Notes under the pieces: model-generated
Seen by the model: the letters and a program-made list of their open reading frames with translations, nothing else
Told to the model about the DNA's origin: nothing
Databases searched by the model: none
In this document: positions 48,862 through 61,137 of the stretch, piece by piece
Position numbering within the stretch: the first letter of the stretch is position 1
How the letters are laid out: each line of letters starts with the position of its first letter
Position numbers and translations under genes: made by a program
NCBI RefSeq assembly: GCF_014851395.1
Contig: NW_024040817.1
Location: 18,031,329 to 18,095,328, forward strand
Length of the DNA: 64,000 nt
Direction of reading: 5' to 3'
Source of the DNA: Micropterus salmoides
Lineage: Eukaryota > Chordata > Actinopteri > Centrarchiformes > Centrarchidae

Positions 48862-50146
48862 GTAACTTTTCTGCAATGTTTTTATTTTTGGAGACACACG
48901 TTGTCCCCCACTTTTAAAGCTAGTAAATGACATAAGCGTCACATACACCTACTGACGTTAACATGTGCATCAGCAGCATCATGTATGTTGTAGCTGCTGC
49001 TGCGTTTAGCTAGCTCTGTTAGCTCTGTTATATGTCACTGCAGAGCCGCCACACGGCGAGTTTAAATATTGTTTACATGGACACCAGCGTTAGCTAACAT
49101 TATTGAATTAATTAGTGTATGGAAACACGGTTTATCTGTCCCATTTGAGAGTGCATGAGTACAATCAATCAATCAATCTGGGGCTAATCATTAACAGCGA
49201 GCTTTTGGGACTAACAGGAGCGTATGTTTCAGTTACTGGGGCTCAATGATGGGGGACAAAAAGGCTAGATTGATTGAAGGTGCAATTTCCATTCACCCGC
49301 GTCCACTTAACGCCGAGATACAATGTGACCCACAAAGTAGACCCCGTCTACGTTTCACGTCGCAATCCTGCACCTGACCGCAGCACGTTTCAGTTTTAAT
49401 GCGGAAATTCTGGGCTTACAAATGATAGGACACTGTTTCCTCATGTTTACACATGAGCGACAGTAAAGTTTAATAACTCGGCGGTAGGTAGTTTGCTGAA
49501 CCTGTCCGTCTGCTTTCCTCCTGAACACGCGTATAAAGAGCGAATGCAGTTGTGAATAATTTCCTCCAGAGAGATGTCTCTTGAGCGTGTGAACAGAGGC
49601 ACTTAAATGCAGCTTTCACAGTGGCCTAAGAATGTAGACCAAATGTTCACTGGTTTGTAATGGCACACACTTACCTGAGTTAGATAATTAGAAATATGTC
49701 GGTGCTTAGTACAGGTAATGCATTTTAACAAGCATGTTCAACAAATTCCTGTTCTCTAAACTCTGGAGTCCCAGCTCACAGCTATGCAGGTAAACTGTAT
49801 CAGTGTCTGTCACCTCACTACACAGCTGAACTACTTCATCTTTGCTGACTTCCGCCTCTCCTCCTTTGGTTCAGATATAACATTGTGTGTGCTATAGACT
49901 GCAAGCACAAGGCCAATGCATGATAGGATTACACTACTTTAATTACATAATTTTGATTTCTCCTAATGAGGTACTCTGTTTGTGTGTGTGTGTGTGTGTG
50001 TCCCTAATCAGATTGGTAAAGATGCATTTCATATCAAAGTCTGAACAGATCCTCTGTATGGACTAGTACTGTACTGACCTGCATACCTGGATGTAAGCCG
50101 TATGTATTTGTACTGATGTGGTTGATGCCTATACAATGTGTGTAGA

Positions 50147-50196
<50 letters not shown>

Positions 50197-50818
50197 TCAA
50201 ACATGTTTTTTCACTTACAATCAAAAATCAAACCTTGAGGTGCCCATTCTCCCTTTTTTAGTCCAGTAACAAGTCTGTTAAATTAAAACCTTTTATAATT
50301 AGACGAATTATGGCTTTAGAGAAATTTGAGCGCTCATAAAAAAAAAAAAAAAAATTGTGATCGAGAGCTAAGTGAGGGAAGTGTTCTGGGGATGGGGATG
50401 TGAATCACAATATTAGCATAATAAAACAGCTTGAGCTGTAAGGAGGGTGTTGCTCGCATTCCTAGCGCCATGCCGACATTAGGCTGACAAGAACCGGTAC
50501 GACCTGACATACTACCTACTCAGTGCCTTCACAAATCTCTAGTACACAACATCGGTCATAAGAGCCTTGCTGAGCAGGGGAAATGATACACCATCCGCCA
50601 AAAATTACAAAATGAAACGGGGGGGAAAGCAATTAAATCTCAGCAGCTGTAGTTCATTCATCAAGTAAAAAGACATAGTTACAGATCCAAAGTGTGTAAG
50701 TTTTCTGTACCTTGCTTGTGTATGACTGAATAACTCGGCTCAGTTTTATTTAGAAAGCTCCAATTCACATCAGAAGTTATCTCATTCCACTTGTCACATA
50801 GAGCAGCTCTAGACCTTA
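48862..50818. other. Region upstream of slc7a6, no exon recognised
   Basis: If the exon candidate ending at 48861 is right, this is intron sequence. Two TG microsatellites and a poly-A run are the only features seen. Confidence 0.55.
49980..50191. repeat. Two (TG)n microsatellites
   Basis: TG runs at 49980-50001 and 50149-50191. A 16-bp poly-A lies nearby at 50339-50354. Confidence 0.9.
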
Positions 50819-51701
50819 CTCAGACAAAACAGAAATCCTGGTCATCGGGTCCCAGCAGATGGCAAATCAAATACTGCCATCTGCTGGTTCCCTAGTAAAT
50901 CACATTAAGCCTGTGGCAAAGAACCTTGGTGTTTGGTTTGATAGTAATTTAAATTTCGAGCAGCACACCACAAAGCTTGTTCAATCATGTTTTTATCAAC
51001 TTAGAAATATAGCTAAAATTCGATCTATGTTAACTTTTAAGGACACCAAGACCATTTTACACGCCTTCATCTCATCACGCCTGGATTATTGCAACAGCCT
51101 TTTCACCTGTTTAACCCAAAAATCTATTGATCGACTCCAGACTGTCCAGAACTCAGCTGCCAGGCTTTTAACCAGAACAAAGAAATATGACCACATTACT
51201 CCTATTTTAGCTTCATTACACTGGCTCCCAGTATGTTTTAGAATTGACTTTAAAATTCTATTGATCACTTTTAAAGCTCTTCATGGCCTCTCGCCTTGTT
51301 ATATTTCTGACCTTTTAGTCCCATACGCACCAGCACGTACCTTGAGATCCTCGGGCAGAGGTCTGTTGTCTGTTCCAGAGTCTCGACTGAAAACTAAAGG
51401 GGACAGAGCGTTTGCTGTCGGGGCCCCGAGGCTCTGGAACAGCCTGCCCAAGGTAATCAGGTCGGCTGAGTCAGTGAACTCGTTTAAGTCCCTTCTTAAA
51501 ACATACTTTTATAGGAGAGCCTTTCCCGATCTTATTTGACTTTATTTTATCCCTTTTATTTTATTTTACTAATTTTATATTAAATTTTCATGCTCTTCTC
51601 TTTTTGTATTATTCTTTACACTTGTTAAAGCACTTTGTAACTTGTTTTTGAAAAGTGCTCTACAAATAAGGATTATTATTATTATTATTATTATTATTAT
51701 T
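50819..51701 (+). mobile_element. L2-type LINE 3' fragment (copy 1), ending in (ATT)n
   Basis: Similarity to the 61.5-64 kb L2 begins abruptly at CTCAGACAAAAC and runs to the same 3' end (AAAGTGCTCTACAAATAAGG plus ATT repeats, 51671-51701). It encodes the last 226 codons of the L2 protein (50859-51539), differing from the other copy at only a few residues (for example KDTKT versus KDTET). It is truncated inside the RT C-terminal region, so it is inactive. Confidence 0.88.
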
Positions 51702-52033
51702 TTCTGAGGTCCAAGGTCATCGCAGCCGTCTACCAGGAAGTTTTAGAGCACTTCATGCTTCCTGCTGCTGACCAACTTTATGGAGATGCAGATTTCATTT
51801 TCCAACAGGACTTGGCACCTGCACACAGTGCCAAAGCTACCAGTACCTGGTTTAAGGACCATGGGATCCCTGTTCTTAATTGGCCAGCAAACTCGCCTGA
51901 CCTTAACCCTATAGAAAATCTATGGGGTATTGTGAAGAGGAAGATGCGATACGCCAGACCCAACAATGCAGAAGAGCTGAAGGCCACTATCAGAGCAACC
52001 TGGGCTCTCATAACACCTGAGCTGATGGACTCT
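51702..52033 (+). pseudogene. Tc1-like transposase fragment directly after L2 copy 1
   Basis: It starts with the same L2-to-Tc1 junction seen at 61540/61541 (TTTTCTGAGGTCCAAGG) and continues through QQDLAPAHSAKATSTWF and NSPDLNPIENLW, which hold the second and third acidic catalytic residues. About 12 bp present in the other copy (after CACCTGAGC) are missing. The sequence then leaves Tc1 at GGACTCT and enters L2 again. Confidence 0.85.
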
Positions 52034-52215
52034 AAGTCCCTTCTTAAAACATACTTTTATAGGAGAGCTTTTCCCGATCTTATTTGACTTTATTTTATCC
52101 CTTTTATTTTATTGTATTTTACTAATTTTATATTGAATTTTCATGCTCTTATCTTTTTTTTTGTATTATTCTTTACACTTGTTAAAGCACTTTGTAACTT
52201 GTTTTTGAAAAGTGC
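52034..52215 (+). mobile_element. Second L2 3' fragment, fused to the Tc1 fragment
   Basis: This repeats about 180 bp of the L2 3' region (AAGTCCCTTCTTAAAACATA through GAAAAGTGC) already present at 51488-51660. It has small differences (an extra TTGTA-type insertion and a longer T run), so it is not an exact duplicate. It stops before the L2 terminal ATT tail and passes into unrelated GAGA-rich sequence. Confidence 0.85.
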
Positions 52216-53600
52216 GAGATTGAGTGAGAGAGAGAAGGGGAGAAAAGAGAACACAGTAGCATTTTAAGCTCAGACGTCTCTGAAACATGAGTGCATCTGC
52301 TTATGGTTATCTGCAGATCTGTCAGCACCCATCAACGAAGTCCTCATCCAACACTCAACAAACTGTTGGATGGTATTTGATAATTTCACAATCAAAGTAC
52401 TCTAGAAGAAATGGGGCAGTGCTTCATAGTGCAATACCAGGTGATCCGGTCCCATAGTGACAAAGATGCCATTCTTCTTCACTGATTACAAATTAATGAT
52501 TTTGAAGTTGTTCAAATTATTATATAAGATATCTTTAATACACCGGAGCACACACTCCAAACACAGTTTCAGTAGCCTGTAGTATCGATTCAAATTTACA
52601 TGACAGAATTGTGGAGCCCTAATCAGTGAAAGTTTAAGAAATGATTTGCGTCGTTTCCAGGACCTCTGGTCTATCTGGTTGTAAAAGAGAGCTCCTTTCA
52701 ACCTGAAGTTTAGTCAGGCACGGTTGTATGTGAAATAGCTCAACTCTCTTTGACGTTCGAGCCAGGCACGTACCAACTCGGCCATGGAAAATGTTTTGAA
52801 TGTCAATGTAGTATATTGAAATAGGAAACCTGCTGTGCGGTAAACACCTTTCACTATCATAGTAACCATCCAGACATGTTGCTATACCTCTGAGGTTTCC
52901 GTTGTTTTAGATAAGTTATTACAAGCACCGGTCTATACAACAAAATTCCTGTCCTGGACCTGAGGTGATCTGTGTGTGTTGACACGTCGGAGAATGGCAT
53001 CAACTTCTACGACCACCTGAAACTGTACCGCACAATGCAATCTGATGGCGCTGTCAAACCCATGAAAATGGCTAGAAAAACTCAGCCGGCTGACCTGTGG
53101 CTCTGACCCACAAACTCTTGCAGACGTATAGAAGCTGTCCAGAAGCCTAAGATTACAAAAGCAATATTTTTTTTTAATTAAAAATGGTTTATGATTGTTA
53201 AGAAAAAATTAAAAATATTTGCTTTGCCTACTGTGCCCTGATGATTGGCAGTAATGAACATATTTAGTTGCACATTTATAGTGTAAACTATTAGGCTTTC
53301 TTTCAGTTAATCCCGCCTCAATGTGGGGGAAAATAAGTGTTTGTCTCTTACTGGAGCACTGTTTCATTCAAAGACAGCCGATGTTGAACTCGCTGATGAT
53401 TTATTATTAAATACATTTAAGTCACTTACTCATTCATTCACTCATTTGAAGTTTCCATTGGCCCCCAAGTGTCCATTATGCAACACAGGGTTATATTCCA
53501 ATGACACGACCACAATCAGGATCACTTACTCTCATCTCAGCAAAAATTCCTTGCTGTGAAGAGCACTTATGTGACTCTGTGTTCCCTTGTTTTTCTTACA
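52216..53600. other. Non-coding sequence before the slc7a6 start exon
   Basis: A GAGA-rich start, then unique-looking sequence with no coding similarity recognised. Confidence 0.55.
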
Positions 53601-53601
53601 G

Positions 53602-53838
53602 ATTAATCCAGTGGAGAATTCAACAATGCCCTTTGAGACCGGCATAGTCTTATTAGCCTTCCAGTGACACTCCCACGTCGCTTTCCACTTGTCTTGGTTC
53701 ACACCCCTCTTTTCATTTTATCCAGTATTTATTTGTTCTATTCTGTCACCTTGGCTCAGTTCCTGGTGCTGCAGTCTGTCGTCTTTATTACTCCCCCGTC
53801 ACTTCGTCCTGTTACCTCTGAGTTGAGGCTGAAGGAGA
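53602..53838 (+). other. slc7a6: 5' UTR part of the slc7a6 first coding exon, with a short uORF
   Basis: A pyrimidine-rich acceptor ending TTACAG stands at 53601, so an upstream noncoding exon is expected. The UTR contains an upstream ORF, ATG at 53626 to TGA at 53667 (13 codons), which ends before the main start. Coding starts at 53839. Confidence 0.6.
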
Positions 53839-56800
53839 ATGGTTGCTGAGGTGGATTCAGTTTCTCAAGGCAGCGGTGTTCGGCTGAAGCAGGAGATTTC
53901 CCTCCTCCATGGGGTCTGTCTCATCGTGGGAAATATGATAGGCTCTGGCATCTTTGTCTCACCTAAGGTAAGATTCTCTGCTTTGTTAGGCCAGTGAATT
54001 TATTTGCCCTGAGTTTATCTTACTTTTCAAAGCTCAGTGCTATGTTAGCTCGACTTGCGACATGTTCAGGGGTAACAGTGCACTGCTGATGCATCTGAGA
54101 TCTGTATCTGATAGATACATCTGAAATAATTATTCATTGAGTATTGTTAATAGGGTTGGGCGATGTTTACAAAATTTCCATAAGAGGATGTCTGCAGTGA
54201 GACATCTGGATGGACGCTGTCATCGGGTGCGCAGGCGTGCACATGCGCAGTCGTCTTATGTGCATACATGTGTTCTCGCACAAACTTCACTCGGTAAAAA
54301 ATTTTTGTAGAGTATTAACTTACATTCCAAGTCACAGTGGATATTTTATGCAAGGAGCAGGTAAAGCAGCAGTGAACACACAGGGTGCAGATGTTGGTCT
54401 CAGTTGTTTGATAGGCTGCGTCATTAACAAGCCCACAAGCGGTTCACCAGCTGCCGTGATAACGGATCGCGGGTAGAAATGTACAGAAAAAAGACGAGTT
54501 CTCAGTCTTTTAGGCGACTGCTGATTGAGATAATGGAGCAGATGGGGGGAGAGGCGGGGCAAGCCAGGTGCCTGAGGTGCAGGTGAGTGTGTCAGAGTGT
54601 AGAGAGAAGAGAATTCCGAGGCAGGTGCAAAGCATACTTAAAAACAATAAGAAAGTTTGTAGTCATTGAAAGCTGCTTTCACAGGGTGTGAAAATTTTTT
54701 AGATTTTTTTTTATGCTGGGGGAGGGGGGTGTTTACAATCACGATGCCGGCTCAACGTTGTCATGTCTGTCAGCCATTGCAGATGGACGATGGCATCGTC
54801 TTATTGGCCCAACCCTAATTGTTAAGGATTTATGTTACCATTGTGTTCCTGTTTAGAGTTGGGCAGTCGTCTATATTTTCAGATGGTCTTATTGTCTTTG
54901 TGTTAGATCGTCTTGGTGCCATTGTTTGGTCTACACCAGAGATCAAATGACAGCTTTCACACCACCCTAAACAAACTAAGACAAACACACAAATACACTA
55001 GACTCAAGCTTTCCAATGTCTGACACTGTGGAACTGTAAAATTACCCCAAATCTCTTTAACCAGATCACACACATTTAGGCTATTCTTTCCCTCCTTTTA
55101 ATAATGAATGTAATAACTAATGATGTATTTTTGTTCACTTAGCCTCTCATAAAAGTGTTTGGAGCTCGCCTCGGGAAGTCCGCCTCCCACTTTGAAAACC
55201 TCTGCACTAGAGTTCTTTTTTAACCCCACCAAATCTAAATGCTCTCATTTCTTACCCTGCAGGGTGTCCTTAAGTACACGGGTTCATTTGGCCTGTCGCT
55301 GGTAGTGTGGGCCATTGGAGGGATTTTTTCTGTGTTTGGAGCATTATGCTATGCTGAGCTGGGTACCACCATCCATAAATCTGGAGCCTCCTATGCCTAC
55401 ATCCTGGAGGCCTTTGGAGGTTTCTTGGCTTTTATACGGTATGTGTTTGTTTGTTTTTTACTCTTTCTGGATGTAAACACATTGTTTAAACACATTATCC
55501 CAGAAAAGCAATACGTACCTATGTGCTGTTACTTGGAATGTGTTACCGTAATTTTTGCATAGACACTGTTCATGCAGTATGTCCTCCTTTACTTATAATG
55601 CAAAAGCTCACATATACTGTACAGTATAGAAAGTCTGCCATATCCTAACAGCTTCTCAAGCTTTCAATTAAGTAATGTTATGATAACAGCACTGTTGCCA
55701 CTTATCGTCTCTACACATTCAAGTAACATGAGGGTTCTTATTCACGCTGGTTCTTTTGACATTCTGTGAAGGAAGACTGGTTCTGTGATCCTGAAAATAG
55801 ACTTTTACCGCAGTGTTTCCCATTAATTAACGAGACCATGGCGGCCCGCCACAGTCTAATTTGCTCCGCCATAGTTTCAAAATGAACTGAAAAATATTTA
55901 TACACATCTCTTAATAACATTATAGGCTCGAACGTGTTTTGTGGGCACTGCTGTAAGCTCGCATGCTCACACATTTTGGCATCCGACTCCAGACAACCAC
56001 TTTTCTTTTGAGGTAACTACGGTAACGTTAACAACGTTAATCTGTTTCTGTCACTCGTTTGTGAGAAGGCAATTAAGCTAGCATCTAAATTTGGAGTGCA
56101 CATGTATTCAAGCCTTTATGGTAAATGCACAGTAACGGACCGGTGCGAGCTGACAGGCAGGTTAGTGACTTTATCCTGTCAGTTTCTCTTTACAAAGGCA
56201 AGTGTTGCAATATGATAGTCCTACCTCAAGAGAGGCTGTGAAGTCTTCATGTTACACGATACAAGAACCACATGCAACATGATTTATCAAAAGGGGTCAG
56301 ATTTGATGAATTTAGCGCGAGGATACACATGGGACAACGTCCGGTTTTCAAATTAAGGTGTCTATACAGTATGGAAATAAGATTAATTGGATTATATTCA
56401 CAGAAAATACAAAACCTATTACATGTGTCCATTAAAAGGAAAAAACAAAACAAACAATAATAATAAAATGTTAGGGAAATTACTTCTATTTTCTATTCTT
56501 TGATTTATGGTTGCTGGAAAAACAAAAGAAATTTGTTGACCTTTGTTGCTGTTTCATAACCATTTATAGCTTAATGATCAAATAGTTTACTAGAGCACAA
56601 CATTGTTTACAAGAGTGCCACGGTCTTCATAGATAGCCTCTTAATTTTGCACCAAATGAATGCATTTACCTTTCTCTTAGAATCCTGTTGGAAACACTGA
56701 GACAAGAGAAACTGATCGACTGTCATTTGTAACATTTTTTTATTTCAGGCCCCAGACAGACAGCCTGTATCTCTCCCCCCTCACCTGAACCTCTGCTCCA

Positions 56801-59800
56801 CATCACCCAGGGCATTTTAGAGGATGCCTGGAATTTTTATTATTGTCATTATTATTAATTTTGTGTGTCATTAGTGGAGGCAGTCCACTAACATCAGAGA
56901 ATTTATTATTTAAGCATGTGTAGAACTGAAATTCATATTGCAAAAGCTAATTTCCCAGTTGTAGAGGTATATAAAGCCTTATTATTAATTTGTTATTTTA
57001 CTAAAGTTACAAGTTTTTTTTTTTTGTTATATTCATTTATTCTAATAATTAAGATTCATCAATTTCTGCTGCAGACTGTGGACGTCGTTGTTGATAGTCG
57101 AGCCAGCTTGTCAGGCAGTGATAGCCCTGACCTTCTCTAACTACCTGGTCCAGCCCTTCTACCCCACCTGTATAGCCCCCTATGACGCCGTCCGCCTCAT
57201 TGCTGCTGTGATCATATGTAAGTCTCTCCCTGTACTTGACAATAATACACACAAGGTGCATTACAAAATTATTTTAACATTATTTATTACAATTTTTTTA
57301 AGTTTAAACTGAATGCATGTTCCCAGAGCATAGAACAAAATAGATTGGTTTTGGTTATTTAAACCCCAATTATTTACTGTAAATGTCTTAATCAGCCTGT
57401 TTGCTTTATTCTTAATTGCACTGTTGGCTGACACAAGTCCAGTACAGTCTGTGCTTTAATTTGTCACGAAAAACCAAAGGTTCAAATAAAATCAGACACA
57501 GTTAACCTCCTGTTAATCCAGACTGTTACATTTTTGAGGAAGTGTACAAGATGTTCTCATAAAAGCTGAAAGGGATAGTCATAAGTGGTGTGACACATGC
57601 CTTTTGTGTGAGAGACCTGGATTTGAGTCCTACTGTTACACATCCACCATTGTGTCCCTGAGCAAGACACTTAACCCTTAGTTGCTCTAGAGCCTAGCCT
57701 GACATATATAGCAAATATAAATGCTTTGGATAAAAGCGTCAGCTAAATGAGAAAATGTAATGATTTCCTCTCAGCTCTGCTTTAAGTGTACTGTGCTTAG
57801 TAAAGGGAAACCCTAAAGCGTTGTGATACTGTGATAAAGGGCATAACATAGGTCTGGGCGATAAAGCCAAAAAGTCATGCTGTTAGGCAGAATTCCGGTA
57901 TAAAATATATATCGGTATTTTCTGCTAAGCGAGCTCAACTTAGCTTATTTCACCGTTTTAATTATACTTCATTCTCCATCTTAAGTATCATTCACTTATT
58001 GAATTTGACTGCTTCAGTTCTCTTCACACTCACAGACCTAACGTACCTCTGCTGCAAACAGCCATTACCAGTACCAGCTCAGCTCGCCTCGACTCAGTTT
58101 GGCCATCCTCCGTTTTTCATTGCAGACAGTACCCAGAAATAGCACCTGGTAGCAGATACAAGTACAACTTTTACACAATGGAAAACCAAATGGACAACCA
58201 AAAAAAACACGAGGCGAGTCAAGCTGGTACCGTGGAAAAACGGGCTTTACTGTCTCGCTCTCCCTGTATGTCCGCTTCGGTGACTTTCTCCATCAGTAGT
58301 AGGCTAGGCTGTATAAAGTCACCAAAAAAAATCAGACCTTGTCTTCTGGACTTTTCCTCCCGTGATTCCGTTCACAGCAGCAGCTGAGCTGCACGTTGAG
58401 GAGGCGTGTTGACGACGTAGCCTATCAAAACAAAACCAACATGGTAGCTAACGAATGACATCTGACAGGTGTGTCGCTTTACTTGGTCCGCTCTTGTAAA
58501 ATATCCACCGTGTTGCGACTTACGCAATCACTGTGTTTCTGTGATAAATACTGCAATGTATCGCCTAACCTGGGCGGCCCGCCGAAGTAAAGTGTATGTG
58601 TGGGAAACACTAACTTAAGCGTTGCTTTTCTTTTTACAAGACAGGTCTCAGTGTCGACCAGCTCTGTGTCTCCCTCCATCTTGTTAGAGACTTTGTGAGT
58701 TGACTGCTGCGTGCAGACACTGAGGGAGGGGCGGAGCTGCGCGGTGAGGTAGAGAGACGTGCAAACGCTAGCAGGACTTTACAGAAACAATATTAGTATC
58801 AGATTATATCGGTATAAACGGTATTGTCTAATTTCATATCTTTGTCTAATATTGTCTAATATCTATCTTTTGAAATTATATCGGTATACCTCATATACAG
58901 ATATACCGCCCAACCCTAGCATAATAGCAATGTCAATACAGTTGTTCGACCATAAACTCCTCCCCTCTGCTTGTGTCCAACCTTCGATTTAAACTTTATT
59001 GATTTGATGTTGGTTAACTACTGTTTTCTTGCTCTTTCTCCATATCAGGTCTGCTGACTTGTGTGAACTGTATGAAAGTGAAATGGGGCGCTATTCTTCA
59101 GGTCATCTCCACTGTGGCCAAGGTCCTAGCTCTTATTGTCATCATCATTACTGGGCTGGTTAAGCTGGCACAAGGTAGGGTGTCCTAGAAACTGTCTGTC
59201 TGTCAGATAGTTATTCTGAAATCACTGCCTTCACTTTGCTGAAAATGAATGGGATGAAGCACTACTTAACTATTTGGGATTAAGGCATTTTAACTGAATC
59301 ATTGAACAGAATGCTGTAAATAGTTAACGTTTTAGTTCAAGGGATTTTAGTAAATATGGCGAAATGGTGGATTTTGGTAGTTTGTCAAAGCACCTTAATC
59401 ATTCATCAATCATTTTTGACTCAGCTTTTCAGGTAAAATTTTGATATTGGACCAGCTTGATCAAATAGTTTAATTATTATATTGATACATTTTATACATC
59501 GAATATACGAATAACTGTTTTAAATTCAGATTTTGTTACGTTATGTTTTTGATTGTGTTTGGTGCTCTTGTTATTGCTACATATATTATTGCGTGGATGT
59601 TTTTTGTCCTTTTCTTTTCTTTTACTAAACTGGTTCAGGCATGTAATGTGTATATATTATGCAGGGCACACTATTTATTGAAATATGAAATTAAAAATAT
59701 TTAAGGCACATGCTGGATTCAATATTTTGAAAATAATTAGCCCTGGATGATGAAAGCAAAACATTTTAACACCTGTTTTATGTAGGATTCGACCAGAACT

Positions 59801-60340
59801 TTGAGGACTCATTCAAGGGCTCCAAGCTGAACCCAGGTGACATGGCCCTGGCCCTCTATTCAGCACTGTACTCCTACTCTGGCTGGGACACACTCAACTT
59901 CATCACGGAGGAGATTAAAAACCCAGAGAGGTATGAGGTCTGGTATTTGAGAAATATTTTACAAGAAGGGATTTTTGTTCCTAATGGCTTTGCTTTCTGA
60001 CGTAACATGAAGTAATCTCAAGCTGTCGTCTCAGTGGAAATGGTATACATCCCAGTTACAAAATAAACTGAACATTTGTAAAAATCTAGATATTTTAGTA
60101 CTGCTTGCAGGTTGGGGTGGGGTGTGGCTAACAATTATTTTTCTCAGCTCTGTTCTGTAAATACTTAAGGCTCAACTGAGCGCGTTAAGTTAATGAAAAC
60201 CATTTTTCTTTTGTAGGAATCTGCCCTTGTCGATCGCTATTTCCATGCCCATTGTCACAGTGATCTACATCTTGACCAACGTTGCTTACTACGTCGTCAT
60301 GGATGCAGACCAAGTGCTGAGCAGCGAAGCTGTTGCTGTG
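53839..60340 (+). CDS. slc7a6: y+LAT-type cationic/neutral amino-acid exchanger light chain, 5' part (six coding exons)
   Basis: Coding exons are 53839-53967, 55263-55438, 57075-57217, 59049-59174, 59786-59930 and 60217-60340. Junctions are GT-AG, the frame is continuous, and 281 codons are present; the rest lies beyond the right edge. The ATG follows an in-frame TGA at 53830. Residues 15-43 cover the start of TM1 with Asn32 and the GSG triplet (35-37) that breaks the helix for substrate binding in the APC fold. Then come GALCYAELGT and KSGASYAYILEAFGG. Cys134, in YPTC between TM3 and TM4, matches the cysteine that LATs use to bond to the SLC3A2 heavy chain. SGWDTLNFITEEIKNPERNLP follows. Family knowledge: y+LAT exchangers export cationic amino acids for neutral amino acid plus Na+ at the plasma membrane. 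EISLLHGVCLIVGN reads closer to SLC7A6 than SLC7A7, but a teleost slc7a7-like gene is possible. Human y+LAT2 is about 515 residues, so roughly half is here. Confidence 0.9.
54151..54817. mobile_element. Non-autonomous hAT-type element, 667 bp, 8-bp target-site duplication
   Basis: It begins TAGGGTTGGGC and ends GGCCCAACCCTA, a terminal inverted repeat. It is flanked by the perfect direct repeat ATTGTTAA at 54143-54150 and 54818-54825. The 8-bp duplication points to the hAT superfamily. No transposase is encoded. It lies in slc7a6 intron 1 (counting coding exons). Confidence 0.85.
55808..56200. mobile_element. Dispersed repeat starting CAGTGTTTCCC (hAT-like end)
   Basis: The sequence CAGTGTTTCCCATTAATTAA followed by a CATGGCGGCCCGCC block recurs, in inverse orientation and diverged, at 58565-58612. 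The opposite end is not clear, so the right limit is approximate. Class is inferred from the terminal bases only. Confidence 0.45.
57575..57757 (+). mobile_element. tRNA-derived SINE
   Basis: It contains a B-box-like segment GGATTTGAGTCC (57619-57630). The body TGTCCCTGAGCAAGACACTT and tail GGATAAAAGCGTCAGCTAAA are typical of a widespread fish SINE family. It lies in slc7a6 intron 3, just before the hAT element. Confidence 0.75.
57849..58918. mobile_element. Non-autonomous hAT-type element, about 1,070 bp, near-perfect 8-bp target-site duplication
   Basis: It begins TAGGTCTGGGCGATA and ends ATACCGCCCAACCCTA. It is flanked by GCATAACA (57841-57848) and GCATAATA (58919-58926), one mismatch. 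The interior includes a GTGTTTCCC-type terminal sequence near 58602-58612, suggesting a second, older element fragment inside it. It lies in slc7a6 intron 3. Confidence 0.8.
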
Positions 60341-61137
60341 GTGAGTATCTGCCTATTATTGTGGGGCTCAGAATAAATTTTGTGCATTCTCCTTGTGCAC
60401 TAAAGAAGCTGTGTATGAGCAGTGTGACCGCGTGCATACTAATGTCTATCCATTAACACACCATATTGACAGCATCTGCTCAGACTCATTGGGTAGCAGA
60501 TTCGGATCTTTGCTTCCCATCTTCTGCTGTCATCTGTTTCAGCCTGGCTGGCAGCCACTGGCACTAGTGTCTGGTTCAGTATTCCCTTTTGGTTATCTGT
60601 GACTGCAGGAGTCTAGATGTCAGGAATCTCATTTAGCTAAAGAGGTTAGCGCCACACACAGGAACGGGGAAGTTGACTATGTGATTAGTGCGTTGGAGGA
60701 GGAAGAGTTGTACTGAGGTTTGTTTACAGTGGTATTTGATAGTATTCACTCTAATAGTTAACTTATTTTCCAACAAGCTATAGGCTGTGGGCTCTCATAG
60801 TTTTCCTGTTTCCATAACTGGATTTCTCAGATTGTGGAGGGAGCGATGACATCATTGGGTGTTATGCACAGCTTAGACTTTGCTCCTCAGCACTGCACTG
60901 AAAGTTCATAATATCAGAAGGTAAAATGTGTTTGGCACAGACATTTTAAAGCCCATCCTGGTTAAGAATCTTCTCTAAGAAACATTTACATTAAGCGTTT
61001 CTTAGAGTTTTCGTAGGTGTTATTCCCAAAAAATCCCAAATTCAGTATCTCGGAAAATTAGAATATTACTTAAGACCAATACAAAAAAGGATTTTTAGAA
61101 ATGTTGGCCAACTGAAAAGTATGAGCATGTACAGCAC

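Noticed and set aside
53664..53849. 61-codon frame overlapping the slc7a6 start
   Set aside because: It would begin at GTG, has no family similarity, and overlaps the well-supported ATG in another frame.
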